DNA of 64,000 nucleotides from an uncultured Acetatifactor sp. (GTDB lineage Bacteria; Bacillota; Clostridia; Lachnospirales; Lachnospiraceae): NCBI GenBank assembly GCA_910589035.1, contig CAJUSI010000010.1, positions 7,346 to 71,345 on the forward strand, given 5' to 3'. The notes below the pieces were generated by a model that was not told the origin of the DNA, ran no database searches, and saw only the letters and a program-made list of their open reading frames with translations. Made by a program: the position numbers and the translations under genes. How positions within the stretch are numbered: position 1 is the stretch's first letter; every line of letters starts with the position of its first letter. Below are positions 51,038-59,812 of the stretch, one piece after another.

Positions 51038-52473
51038 TCCCTGCTCCCTTCTTTTGTTCTGCCGGTACAGATTTCCGAGCCTGCTCCCGATTTTGTGACG
51101 GCTTCATAGGGGATGCCCAGTTCTCTTGCGAGAATCTCCGCAAGATAGGGCATACAGAAGCCGCCCTGGCATCTTCCCATCTGCGCCCGGGTCCGGCGTT
51201 TGATGCCGTCCAGATCACGGGCGGGAGGATTGGCGCGTATGGCCGCGATAATCTCTCCCTCCGTAACGGTTTCGCAGCGGCAGACGACTCTGCCATAGGA
51301 TTTATCCCGGCGGATCCACTGGTTTTTCTCCTCCGGGGAGGCATTGCGGAAGGCGTAAGCGGGCTCTCGAATGGGCTGAAAATCCTCTTTTCTGCGCAGA
51401 CGCATTCCCTGTTTCTTTAACAGCTCCACAATGTATTCCGCTATGGCAGGAGCGGCAGACAGTCCCGGAGATTCGATGCCGGCGGCGTTGACAAAGCCCT
51501 GCATGGGGGAGGTGAGGATGAAATCTCCGGTATTTCCCACGGCACGGAGGCCGCAGAAGGAAGTAATCACTTTATTATAAGGAAGACTTTTCAGATTTTC
51601 CCCTGCCAGGGCCAGAATGCGCTCCAGTCCGCTCGCCGTGGTGGAAAAATCTTCCTTATCCTCCGTATCCTGAGAGGTGGGACCCAGCAGGAGATTGCCG
51701 TCCACGGTAGGAGTGATCAGGATTCCCTTTCCCCTTTCGGAAGGTGTCCGGAAAATGGTGTGGGACACCAGGCTGCCGCACTCCCTGTCCAACAGCAGGT
51801 ACTCGCCCCGGCGGGGGCGGAGCCGTATGGAGGAATCTCCGGCCATGGCTGCCACTTCATCCCCGTGGATACCGGCGGCATTTACAACATATGCGGCGGA
51901 AATGCTTTGAGTATCGGAGGAGATTTCAAACACGCCTTCCTTTTTCTCTATGTGTTTTACCTCAAAATTACAAAACAGCTCTGCACCGTTGTCCATGGCA
52001 TTGCCCACTGCGGCGATGGCAAGCTCATAGGGGCAGATAATGGCGCAGGAAGGGGCGTAAAGGGCGCAGGTGACACAGTCGGAAAGGTCGGGCTCCAGTT
52101 CCTGCACCCGGACGCCCTCCAGGATCTGCATCCCGCTGACGCCGTTTGACAGACCCCGGAGATATAATTTCCGGATCGTCTCCCGGTCCTCCTCCCCGAA
52201 GCCTATGACCAGAGAACCGTTTCTGCGATAGGGGACGCCCAGCTCTCCGGCGATCCTTTCCATCATCAGAGAGCCCTGGACGTTCAGCCGGGCCTTCAGG
52301 CTGCCCTCCGGAGCATCGTACCCGGCGTGGACAATGCCGGAGTTGGCGCAGGTGGTTCCCGCTGCCGCATCATGTTCCTTTTCCAGAATGCAGATGCTCA
52401 GGTCATATGCCGACAGGGCCCTGGCCAGCATGCCGCCCACAACGCCTGCACCTATAATCGCGATATCATACAT
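51034..52473 (-). CDS. FAD-dependent glycerol-3-phosphate dehydrogenase-like protein (GlpA-like)
   Basis: The 479-residue protein has an N-terminal DAO-type FAD domain (YDIAIIGAGVVGGMLARALS, EKEHDAAAGTTCANSGIVHA) and a C-terminal BFD-like [2Fe-2S] domain (RVVCRCETVTEGEIIAAI, GRCQGGFCMPYL). This architecture occurs in anaerobic glycerol-3-phosphate dehydrogenase GlpA and related 2-hydroxyacid oxidases, so the substrate is likely but not certainly glycerol-3-phosphate. Start ATG 52473 has AAAGGA upstream. No glpK or glpF gene is nearby. Confidence 0.88.
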   Translation of the reverse strand: MYDIAIIGAGVVGGMLARALSAYDLSICILEKEHDAAAGTTCANSGIVHAGYDAPEGSLKARLNVQGSLMMERIAGELGVPYRRNGSLVIGFGEEDRETIRKLYLRGLSNGVSGMQILEGVRVQELEPDLSDCVTCALYAPSCAIICPYELAIAAVGNAMDNGAELFCNFEVKHIEKKEGVFEISSDTQSISAAYVVNAAGIHGDEVAAMAGDSSIRLRPRRGEYLLLDRECGSLVSHTIFRTPSERGKGILITPTVDGNLLLGPTSQDTEDKEDFSTTASGLERILALAGENLKSLPYNKVITSFCGLRAVGNTGDFILTSPMQGFVNAAGIESPGLSAAPAIAEYIVELLKKQGMRLRRKEDFQPIREPAYAFRNASPEEKNQWIRRDKSYGRVVCRCETVTEGEIIAAIRANPPARDLDGIKRRTRAQMGRCQGGFCMPYLAEILARELGIPYEAVTKSGAGSEICTGRTKEGSRE

Positions 52474-52564
52474 ATGGAATCCTTTCGTCAATTGAGTGAA
52501 ATAAAGCCTGTATTCTGATTGTAACATATTCTGCCGGGAAACGCCATCGGTCTGCCTCCGGTAA

Positions 52565-52648
52565 TTCGGGAAATATTTTCCGAAAAAAATCAACGCTCTG
52601 TAAACGCCGCTGACACGCATATGAAATTTCGGGAAATATTTTTCGGAA
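52565..52648. promoter_or_regulatory. Two palindromic operator-like sites 63 bp apart
   Basis: Site 1 (52565-52584) is TTCGGGAAATATTTTCCGAA, almost a perfect palindrome. Site 2 (52628-52648) has the same left half, TTCGGGAAATATTTT, and a CGGAA right half. They start exactly 63 bp apart, six helical turns, just upstream of the oxidoreductase operon. Paired binding by a dimeric repressor is the natural reading. Confidence 0.6.
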
Positions 52649-52980
52649 AATTATACTATCTGAAAATGCCATCCATTGGTTTAAAAGCAGGTTACTCAAC
52701 CATAGTTAGAACGAAATAGAATTTACGTCGATTGCACAAAATAAATAGCTGATATATACTGGATTTATCAGCTGATAAGAGAAAGGGAATCTAATGTCGG
52801 TTGAACGACTGCCCATTATGCCGGACAGAGCGGAATTAGGATTATGCCCCAATGCCGGTATCCGGAGTGTCCGTGTTGATTCCCGCAGGCAATAGGCCAG
52901 GCAGACATGCCTGTACAAATCGGAATCGCAATAAGCCCGGGAAATGCAGCGTGGAGATTCCGGGAGGATGTAACAACTGG

Positions 52981-53099
52981 CTCTCGGAATCTTCTGGCAA
53001 AACGGCGGTTTCTGATTCGGGGTTTCCGTAAAGGGCGGGGGAATGTATCAAAATGGTGCCCTGGAAGCCGCATAAAATAAGGCCTGGAGATTTCGAGAG
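52981..53099. repeat. 120-bp palindromic interspersed repeat, copy 2 (family A)
   Basis: It begins CTCTCGGAATCTTCTGGC and ends with the complement CTCTCGAAATCTCCAGGCC, with the same internal landmarks as copy 1 at 2519-2638 (GATTCGGG, GGCGGGGGAA, GCCGCATAAAATAAGG). It ends 28 bp before the XRE-TPR gene, so it could affect its expression. Confidence 0.75.
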
Positions 53100-53127
53100 C
53101 AAATAACAAAAACAGGGAGGAAAGAAA

Positions 53128-54183
53128 ATGGATATCGGAAAACAGATCAGGAATTTACGCATTGCAAAGGGAGTGAAGCAGGAGGAGCTGGCGGAATACC
53201 TTGGAGTGTCCTTTCAGGCTGTGTCGAAATGGGAGACAGGCGCCAGCGTGCCGGACATTGCCCTGCTGCCCAATATCGCCGTATACTTTGGAGTCAGCAT
53301 TGACGAGCTGTTCCAGATTCCCAACGAGGCGGAGTTCGAACGCATCGAAAATATGTTCTGGCAGGAGAGGCGGATTCCGGCCGCTGTATTCGACCATTGC
53401 GTCCGCTTTCTGGAGGGCGTGATCAGGGAGGAGCCGAAGAATGTGAGGGCGCACAGCTGCCTGGCTTATCTGTACAACCACAGAGCGGCCAGCGATCACG
53501 AAACGGCCGGCGAATACGCCAGAAAGGTACTGGAGCTGGATCCCAACGACAAGTCCGGATGGGTGGCTTTCCTGGAGGCGAAGAACGGCGTGTGCGGGGA
53601 CGAGTGGTATGACAATCACTTCGAAGTCATCGAATATTTTGAAGAATTCCTCAGGAAGAATCCGGGAAATTACTGGGGCCTCTATGCGGTTATCGAGAAC
53701 CTGCTGGACGACGGGAGATTTGATGAGGCGCTTCCCTATATTGAGCAGATGCGGAGTGTGGAAGGCACACACCAGTATGAGGTCTACATGGGGGATGTGA
53801 TGTTCGGCAGAGGTAACTGTGAGGAGGCCATGGAATACTGGAATGAGGCCGTGGAGCATTTTCCCGAAAGGTGGCAGGCCTATTGCGACCGGGCGGACCG
53901 GCTGAAGAAGCTTGGAAGGTACGAGGAGGCTATCGCCGATTACGAGAAATGCTTTGCCATTCAGAAGCCGCCCAGGATATCGGACGGACTGTACTCTCTG
54001 GCCCAGGTTCACGAGCAGCTGGGAGATTATGATGCCGCCATCCATGACAGGCAGCGCATTATCAAATGCCTGAAGGAGGAGTACCAGACCTTTTCCGGGG
54101 AGAGCATCGACAGCCAGAAGAGGGAAATTGAACGCCTCAGAAAGCGGAATGCGCAGGATTTCGCTATAATGCCTTCCATTTGA
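53128..54183 (+). CDS. XRE regulator with C-terminal TPR repeats
   Basis: The 351-residue protein has an N-terminal helix-turn-helix (IGKQIRNLRIAKGVKQEELA, EYLGVSFQAVSKWETGASVP) and tetratricopeptide-like repeats from about residue 90 (HSCLAYLYNHRAASDHETAG, EYARKVLELDPNDKSGWVAF, LGRYEEAIADYEKCFAIQKP). HTH-TPR proteins often sense peptides (the RRNPP type) or partner proteins. The nearby LytTR system and ABC exporter make a signalling role plausible, but this is inference. GGGAGG precedes the ATG. Confidence 0.85.
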   Translation: MDIGKQIRNLRIAKGVKQEELAEYLGVSFQAVSKWETGASVPDIALLPNIAVYFGVSIDELFQIPNEAEFERIENMFWQERRIPAAVFDHCVRFLEGVIREEPKNVRAHSCLAYLYNHRAASDHETAGEYARKVLELDPNDKSGWVAFLEAKNGVCGDEWYDNHFEVIEYFEEFLRKNPGNYWGLYAVIENLLDDGRFDEALPYIEQMRSVEGTHQYEVYMGDVMFGRGNCEEAMEYWNEAVEHFPERWQAYCDRADRLKKLGRYEEAIADYEKCFAIQKPPRISDGLYSLAQVHEQLGDYDAAIHDRQRIIKCLKEEYQTFSGESIDSQKREIERLRKRNAQDFAIMPSI

Positions 54184-54617
54184 AATCTTGTGCTTTGAAG
54201 TCGTGTATGAAATCGATGAAGATTCGGTATAGAACTTAAGCTCAAAGCATGTTATAGTAGAAGGGAGATAAGTAAGAGATAATAAAAATAACTATGTGGA
54301 ACCTGACATTTTCGTTATCTGTGATAAAGATAAAATAAATGATAAGGGCTGCAAAGGTCCGGGAATACTGGATTGTGAATTCTTTAAAGCAAACGGTAAC
54401 AGTTTATGATTTTGAGCATGAGAGGGAAACCGGGCAATATTCTTTTGATAATACGATTTCCGTATGCACATACGATGACTTGAATATCAATATTGCAGAA
54501 TTGCTTTCATAGACAGTGAAATTCCGGCAAAGATGCCGTGAGCCGTAAATATTCCGGGGTATGAGAAAACGGGGAAACATGGATGAATGCCTGTGAAAGC
54601 GGGCAGGGGTAATAAAC
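54184..54617. other. Spacer containing a Uma2 nuclease remnant
   Basis: Apart from the Uma2 remnant at 54290-54512, this stretch is AT-rich with no other gene. The promoter and ribosome binding site (GCAGGGGTAATAAAC) of the LytTR gene lie at its right end. Confidence 0.5.
54290..54512 (+). pseudogene. Uma2-family endonuclease remnant with internal deletion
   Basis: One frame reads NYVEPDIFVICDKDKINDKG, the N-terminal side of the Uma2 PD-(D/E)XK core. A deletion near 54350 then shifts to the frame KVREYWIVNSLKQTVTVYDF, followed by EHERETGQYSFDN and DLNINIAELLS, ending at TAG 54510-54512. The catalytic middle (usually IIEVVSPS) is deleted. It is a decayed mobile-type nuclease gene. Confidence 0.75.
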
Positions 54618-55316
54618 ATGAATTACAAAATTGCAGTCTGCGACGATTCCCGGGCGGACAGAGAGTATATCATGGAGCTGGCGGGAAGCTGGGCCGGTGC
54701 GGCAGGGCACACGGTGCAGCTTTTCGGCTTTGCCTGTGCCGAAGAATTCTTATTTCAATACGAGGAGAAGTGCGATTATGATATCCTGCTTCTGGATATA
54801 GAGATGGGAGCCATGGACGGCGTTACCATGGCAAAGAAGCTGCGCAGGGAAAACGACACGGTGCAGATCATTTTCATCACCGGATATTCCGATTATATTG
54901 CGGAGGGGTATGAGGTGGAGGCGCTCAACTATCTGATGAAGCCCGTGGGGGAGGAGAAGCTCTTTTCCGTCCTGAACCGGGCTGCGGAAAAGCTGTCGAA
55001 GAACGAGAGGATGCTGAACCTGGAGACGAGGGGTGAGATGGTGCGCATCCCCATATACCAGATCAGATACGCGGAGGTGTTCGGCAATTATGTGACCATC
55101 CACGCCAGGGAAGACATTACGGTGAAAATGACATTGGGCGAGCTGGAAAAAGAGCTGGACGAGCGGTTTTACCGCGCGGGCCGGTCAGTGATCGTGAACC
55201 TGGTGCAGATTGCCCGGGTGACCAGGACGGAGATCCGGCTGAGGAGCGGAGACACTGTCCCGCTGCCCAGGGGCGCCTATGAGGGGATTAACCGCGCGAT
55301 TATCAATATGAGGTGA
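54618..55316 (+). CDS. LytTR-family response regulator (AgrA-like)
   Basis: The 232-residue protein has a receiver domain (AVCDDSRADREYIMEL, phospho-acceptor in DILLLDIEMGAMDGV, ALNYLMKPVGEEKL) and a LytTR DNA-binding domain at about 125-230 (IRYAEVFGNYVTIHAREDIT, RFYRAGRSVIVNLVQIARVT). It is expected to bind paired direct repeats; a fitting pair lies at 56062-56091. The kinase gene overlaps or abuts its stop. Confidence 0.9.
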   Translation: MNYKIAVCDDSRADREYIMELAGSWAGAAGHTVQLFGFACAEEFLFQYEEKCDYDILLLDIEMGAMDGVTMAKKLRRENDTVQIIFITGYSDYIAEGYEVEALNYLMKPVGEEKLFSVLNRAAEKLSKNERMLNLETRGEMVRIPIYQIRYAEVFGNYVTIHAREDITVKMTLGELEKELDERFYRAGRSVIVNLVQIARVTRTEIRLRSGDTVPLPRGAYEGINRAIINMR

Positions 55317-55321
55317 GGCAG

Positions 55322-56047
55322 ATGGGATTTTTTACCTTTAAGGAAAGCCCTGTGCAGAGGGATGCGGAATCCGGCAGGAGACGGAGGCATTTCTTTACAA
55401 AGCGGATTGACAAGAGGATTTCCGCCTATCAGCAGGAGCTGGTCGAGACACATTACCGTGAGGTTGACAATATGTACCGGCAGATCCGGGGCTGGAGGCA
55501 TGACTACCGGAACCATATCCAGACCATGAAGGCCTATGCCGCCTCCGGAGATCTGGAGGCCATCCGGCGCTATCTGGATCTTCTGGACGAAGATCTGACT
55601 ACGGTGGACACGGTCATCAAGACGGGAAATCCCATGACGGACGCCATACTCAATTCCAAGATCTCCCTGGCAAGATCAAAAGAGATCAAGGTGATAGCCG
55701 ACGCGCATATTCCGGTAAGGCTGAAATCGTCGGAGCTGGATCTGTGCTGCATTATCGGAAATCTCTTTGACAACGCCATTGAAGCCAGCATGGAGCTTCC
55801 TGCTGACCGGCGGGTGATCCGGGTGTACATGGATATGCGCAGCACTCAGCTCTACCTCTCCTTTACCAATTTTACCGCCGGAAAGAAACTGAAGAAGGAG
55901 GGAAAACTCTTCCGCAGCACCAAGGGCCGGGACCGCGGCTTCGGCCTGGTGCGCATCGACGCCATCGTGGAGCGCCTGGAGGGATATATCAGCCGCAACA
56001 GCGAGGACGGCGCGTTTACTACGGAGATTCTGCTGCCCCAGGTGTAA
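55322..56047 (+). CDS. Soluble GHKL-type sensor kinase (AgrC-like cytoplasmic part)
   Basis: The 241-residue protein has the phospho-His helix RGWRHDYRNHIQTMKAYA at about residues 55-72 and a GHKL ATPase domain (CCIIGNLFDNAIEASMEL, KGRDRGFGLVRIDAIVERLE). AgrC-type kinases normally have six or seven membrane helices before this; none is present, and the protein begins MGFFTFKESP followed by basic residues. It may sense a cytoplasmic signal or use a separate membrane partner. It overlaps the regulator gene end closely, and ATG 55322 is preferred to GTG 55313. Confidence 0.85.
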   Translation: MGFFTFKESPVQRDAESGRRRRHFFTKRIDKRISAYQQELVETHYREVDNMYRQIRGWRHDYRNHIQTMKAYAASGDLEAIRRYLDLLDEDLTTVDTVIKTGNPMTDAILNSKISLARSKEIKVIADAHIPVRLKSSELDLCCIIGNLFDNAIEASMELPADRRVIRVYMDMRSTQLYLSFTNFTAGKKLKKEGKLFRSTKGRDRGFGLVRIDAIVERLEGYISRNSEDGAFTTEILLPQV

Positions 56048-56061
56048 GATCCAAAAAATGT

Positions 56062-56091
56062 GCAGTTCATCCCCCAAAAACGGCAATTCGA
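56062..56091 (+). promoter_or_regulatory. Candidate LytTR operator
   Basis: The 9-bp direct repeats GCAGTTCAT (56062-56070) and GCAATTCGA (56083-56091) are separated by 12 bp, the spacing expected for AgrA-type LytTR sites. They lie between the kinase stop and the exporter gene, upstream of a TATTAT -10-like box at 56124-56129. Confidence 0.55.
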
Positions 56092-56119
56092 CCCCGGAGT
56101 TCCCCCGGGGATATTTTTT
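56092..56119 (+). terminator. Rho-independent terminator of the two-component operon
   Basis: CCCCGG and CCGGGG pair around a 7-nt loop, followed by AT and a run of six T (56114-56119). It sits just after the kinase gene and inside the promoter region of the exporter, so the exporter is probably transcribed from its own promoter. Confidence 0.6.
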
Positions 56120-56243
56120 GTGGTATTATTCATAAGGCACTGTTACAAAATAGCGTATCCGGATTTCCGCAATCTTTCCACAATTATTCCCGTTTTCTAT
56201 TGCCTGGTATGAATAGAAGCAGATAAGTTATTTCTGCACGGTT

Positions 56244-56305
56244 CCTGACCCGGATAAGCTGGAACCGGAATTTTGCCGGAAAGCGCAGGATTTCGGTGTT
56301 AAGCG
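56244..56305 (+). repeat. 62-bp interspersed repeat, single copy (family D)
   Basis: CCTGACCCGGATAAGCTGGA followed by ACCGGAATTTTGCCGG and AGCGCAGGATTTCGGTG matches the units at 36099-36284. It lies in the long leader of the exporter gene. Confidence 0.75.
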
Positions 56306-56360
56306 TCTGATAGCTGTACAAAGGCAGCAAATTTTTAACAAAGAAAGGACGGTGGTTCTC

Positions 56361-58196
56361 ATGGAAAATGCGAAGAGCTCCAAGGAGAAAAAAGAAAGGA
56401 CTCCCAGGCCCCAATATAATATGCTGCAGACTGTCTGTTATATGACTAAGCTTGCATGGATCTCGAAGGAGAAGAAGGTGCTGGCGCTGGGCCTGCTTGC
56501 CGCCCTGCTGGCGGTGGCGGGCAATCTGGTGAATCTGTATGTGTCTCCGGGGATACTCTCGGCGGTGGAAAGGCATGCGTCCATAGGGGAGCTGCTTTTG
56601 ACCATTCTGGCCTTCACCCTGGGTATCATGCTGGTATCGGCCGCCTCCGCTTATGTGAATGAGAATATTTCCTACGGGAGGATCAGCGTTAGAATCGAGA
56701 TCGGGAGGCTTCTGAACAGAAAAGCCGCCACCACCTCCTATCCGAATCTGGACAATGGGGAATTCAAAAATCTTCAGGAAAAGGCAAACTCCGCCACTTA
56801 TACCAATCAGGACGCGGCGGAAGCCATATGGCGGACTTTGACGGAACTGCTTACCAATACCATTGGTTTCCTGATTTACCTGAGCCTGCTCTGTGCAGTC
56901 TCCCCTATGTTGATCTGCGTGATTTCCGTCACTTCAGCCATCAGCTTCTTTATCGGCAATTATGCAGGCGGGTACGGCTACCGGCACCGTGAGGAAGAGG
57001 CGGAATACCGCCGCCATATCATGTATGCGTTCAAGGCGGCGCTTAAGCTGGACGGAGCCAAGGATATCCGCATTTTCGGCCTGCGCCCCTGGCTGGAAGG
57101 GGTCTATGCCGCCGCCATGGAAGTATATACGGCTTTTCACAGGAAAGCCCAGGGCGTCTATCTCTGGGCAAAAATAGCGGATCTGGTCTTTGCCCTCCTG
57201 CGTAACGGCATCGCCTACGCCTACCTCATCAGTCTTATGCTCCGGGACGGGCTTGACGTGGCGCAGTTTCTCCTGCTTTTCAGCGCCGCCGGCGGTTTTG
57301 GGCAGTGGGTGACAGGGATCCTGGGAAATCTGAATGTTCTGCACAGGCGGTGCCTGGATCTCTCCACCGTCCGGGAGTGCCTGGAATATGCCGAGCCCTT
57401 CCGACTTGAAGAGGGCGTCCCTTTACAGGCGGAACCGGGGCGGAAGTACGAGATCCGGCTGGAAGGGGTTTCCTACCGCTATCCCGGGGCGGAGGAGAAT
57501 ACCCTGAAGGACATCGACCTGGTTCTGCATCCCGGGGAGAAGCTGGCGGTGGTGGGCGTGAACGGCGCGGGCAAAACCACCCTTGTGAAGCTTATCTGCG
57601 GCTTCCTGGATCCCACCGGGGGCCGTGTGCTGCTGGACGGCAGGGACATCCGCAAGTATAATTATGACGAGTACAGGAGTATTTTCTCGGTGGTATTCCA
57701 GGATTTTCATCTCATGGCGCTGAAGCTGGGAGAAAATGTGGCTTCGGGAGCCTTCTGCGACAGGGAGAGGGCCCGGGACTGCCTGGAAAAGGCAGGCTTC
57801 GGGGAAAGGCTGGCGCAGATGCCGGAGGGGCTGGACACCTGGCTGTACACGGATTACAGTAAGGACGGCGTCAATGTCTCCGGGGGCGAGGCCCAGAAGA
57901 TCGCCATCGCCCGGGCCCTTTACAAGGACGCTCCCTTTATTGTTCTGGACGAACCCACCGCCGCCCTGGATCCTCTGGCGGAAGCGGAGATTTATTCCAA
58001 ATTCGATGAGATTGCCGGGGATAAGACGGCGATCTACATCAGCCACCGGCTGTCCTCCTGCAAATTCTGTGACGAGATCGCCGTATTCCATGAAGGAGCC
58101 GTGATCCAGCAGGGCACACACACCGTTCTGGTGGAGGACGAGGCGGGGAAATATTATGAGCTGTGGCATGCCCAGGCACAGTATTACACCGGATAA
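56361..58196 (+). CDS. ABC exporter (fused membrane and ATPase domains)
   Basis: The 611-residue protein has a six-helix membrane domain (residues about 35-330) and an ATPase domain with Walker A GVNGAGKTTLVKLICG, signature VSGGEAQKIAIARAL and Walker B FIVLDEPTAALD, then the H-loop region IYISHRLSSC. It is a half-transporter that works as a dimer. No C39 peptidase domain is present. Next to a LytTR system, a peptide or bacteriocin-like substrate is plausible but no precursor gene was found. ATG 56361 follows AAAGGACGGTGG. Confidence 0.9.
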   Translation: MENAKSSKEKKERTPRPQYNMLQTVCYMTKLAWISKEKKVLALGLLAALLAVAGNLVNLYVSPGILSAVERHASIGELLLTILAFTLGIMLVSAASAYVNENISYGRISVRIEIGRLLNRKAATTSYPNLDNGEFKNLQEKANSATYTNQDAAEAIWRTLTELLTNTIGFLIYLSLLCAVSPMLICVISVTSAISFFIGNYAGGYGYRHREEEAEYRRHIMYAFKAALKLDGAKDIRIFGLRPWLEGVYAAAMEVYTAFHRKAQGVYLWAKIADLVFALLRNGIAYAYLISLMLRDGLDVAQFLLLFSAAGGFGQWVTGILGNLNVLHRRCLDLSTVRECLEYAEPFRLEEGVPLQAEPGRKYEIRLEGVSYRYPGAEENTLKDIDLVLHPGEKLAVVGVNGAGKTTLVKLICGFLDPTGGRVLLDGRDIRKYNYDEYRSIFSVVFQDFHLMALKLGENVASGAFCDRERARDCLEKAGFGERLAQMPEGLDTWLYTDYSKDGVNVSGGEAQKIAIARALYKDAPFIVLDEPTAALDPLAEAEIYSKFDEIAGDKTAIYISHRLSSCKFCDEIAVFHEGAVIQQGTHTVLVEDEAGKYYELWHAQAQYYTG

Positions 58197-58352
58197 TTCT
58201 TGCATTGCGGGTGGCGGTATGCTATACTAAAAACGTTAAATAGGAAATTTATAGCTGAAAAGCAACGGGGAAATGGCTGGATTGGACTTGGCTTTCATGG
58301 TTCAAACAAAAATGCTGGACAATTTGACAATTAGGAAACAGCCACAAAATAT

Positions 58353-59159
58353 ATGGGTGAGAAGGGCTTAAAAGGAACAAGTATTTTAAATAAGGCAATG
58401 GATGCATTTGTCACAACAAAGCTGACAGACCTGTGTTATGAAACAAGAGGAAACTACTACAGCGAATTCGAAATTCCGGCCTTTGGGCAAAATATGATAC
58501 GATGTACCTGTGTTGCCAGGGCACATTATGATGATGTGATTGATATTACACCGCAAATCGGAGTTGCCCTGGAATCATTTCAAAGAGTTACGGAAGTAGA
58601 TTCAATTCTTGATGTTTCCCGTCCAAATAAAAAGTGCAGGCTGTTTAACAAAAATGAAAGATGGCCATGCAGATATCACCTTGAAATATTAGCATTTACG
58701 GAGTCATGGAAAAATAAGAATACCATTGCCATGCTGGCGGAATCCTTCAAACGATTGATGCGAACAGACAGAGAAGAAATTATGAATGCCAGTGTTGCAT
58801 GCTGGGTAGGACATATAGTTGGTCCTTTGTGGTATTTATCAGAAGGATATTCCATATCCACAAATGCGATAAACCGCTGCGGAAATGACGAAGTACGCAG
58901 AGTCAACATGGAAAAGGTGGAGTGGCTGATACGGTGCGGTTTATATCAGCATATTCCGCAATTACAATCTGAAGTGGATTTTATATTGGATCACATTGAC
59001 AGCAATGGTATTTGCAAAGTGGATTTCTATGAAAATGAGTTCAGAGGATGGGGGCCGTATGCCGGACTACAGTTGGAGCATGACTGGAGATCAAAGATCC
59101 GCAAAGCATGCGACATTACTTTCCGTGCATTGCTAATTGCTGAATATGCAGGGGTATAG
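58353..59159 (+). CDS. Hypothetical protein, AT-rich accessory gene
   Basis: The 268-residue product is not recognised. It is rich in Cys, His, Trp and Arg (FGQNMIRCTCVARAHYDDVI, NERWPCRYHLEILAFTESWK, VACWVGHIVGPLWYLSEGYS) and appears helical with no signal peptide. Base composition is visibly lower in GC than its neighbours, a sign of transfer. ATG 58353 lacks a good ribosome binding site. A short frame just upstream and overlapping (58273-58371, 32 residues, with GGGGAA before its ATG) could couple its translation. A TATACT box is at about 58221. Confidence 0.6.
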   Translation: MGEKGLKGTSILNKAMDAFVTTKLTDLCYETRGNYYSEFEIPAFGQNMIRCTCVARAHYDDVIDITPQIGVALESFQRVTEVDSILDVSRPNKKCRLFNKNERWPCRYHLEILAFTESWKNKNTIAMLAESFKRLMRTDREEIMNASVACWVGHIVGPLWYLSEGYSISTNAINRCGNDEVRRVNMEKVEWLIRCGLYQHIPQLQSEVDFILDHIDSNGICKVDFYENEFRGWGPYAGLQLEHDWRSKIRKACDITFRALLIAEYAGV

Positions 59160-59812
59160 AGATTATCCGTAGTGAGAAATACACGAAATACGAGCCGCAG
59201 GCTTGTGTGAAGGGTGTATTTTGCTCTCAAACGCCGAGGATTATTGCCTGTGGAAAAAGTCCGACATTCGGATGAATAGTTTCCCTTGTTTCGGCTCGTA
59301 AGGGCAAAAACAAGGGCAGATACATAAGGTTTGAGCATTAGACAAGCGTAATGTTTTAGGGATCATATTGAGGTCCAGGAAAAAACTGTAGATGATAAAA
59401 TGTTTTCTGATGCTGAAAGTCGAAGAGATGAATGGAACAGACTATTTCCATTCTTTAATGAAATTATGATAAGTAAAAATGAAAATATAATTATTGTATC
59501 ACATGGGGATTTATTAAGTGTTTTCAATGTGATGTTTCTTGGCTTGAAAGTAGAAACACTAAACTTGCTAGATATATTTGGCTGCGCTGGAGGAGTGTCT
59601 TTTATGTCTGAAAACGGAGATGGTAAACGTTTTATAAATCGAAGGAGTGATTTATCATATGTTAATTAATTTCTGTATATAGAGGAATTCAAATATGGAC
59701 AGTCTATTTGAAATTGATAATAATATCGATCGGAAACTGAGAGCCGAAAAACAGGAACCGGAATAGGGCACATGTAAAAAGGAAAGCAGAAAGCAGGGGA
59801 TGGAGGTCAAAA
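59160..59812. other. AT-rich accessory spacer with a phosphatase remnant
   Basis: Besides the remnant at 59352-59669, a 23-residue open frame at 59695-59766 (MDSLFEIDNNIDRKLRAEKQ) follows. I cannot assign it. The 59160-59345 part has no recognisable gene. Confidence 0.4.
59352..59669 (+). pseudogene. 5'-truncated histidine phosphatase (phosphoglycerate mutase-like) remnant
   Basis: A frame with no start codon, opening right after a TAA, carries RDEWNRLFPFFNEIMISKNE and NIIIVSHGDLLSVFNVMFLG, the second catalytic-His block of the histidine phosphatase family. The N-terminal RHG block is missing. The first ATG at 59400 lies in the middle of the fold. It matches the AT-rich style of the preceding hypothetical gene. 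Confidence 0.65.

Larger units (their letters stand above)
52474..53127. other. 654-bp regulatory and repeat-containing spacer
   Basis: This divergent region holds two palindrome-like sites annotated separately at 52565 and 52628, and the second copy of repeat family A at 52981-53099. A stray right end of that family, GGAGATTCCGGGAG, lies at 52953-52966. No gene is evident. The promoters for the leftward oxidoreductase operon and the rightward XRE-TPR gene must lie here. Confidence 0.6.
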
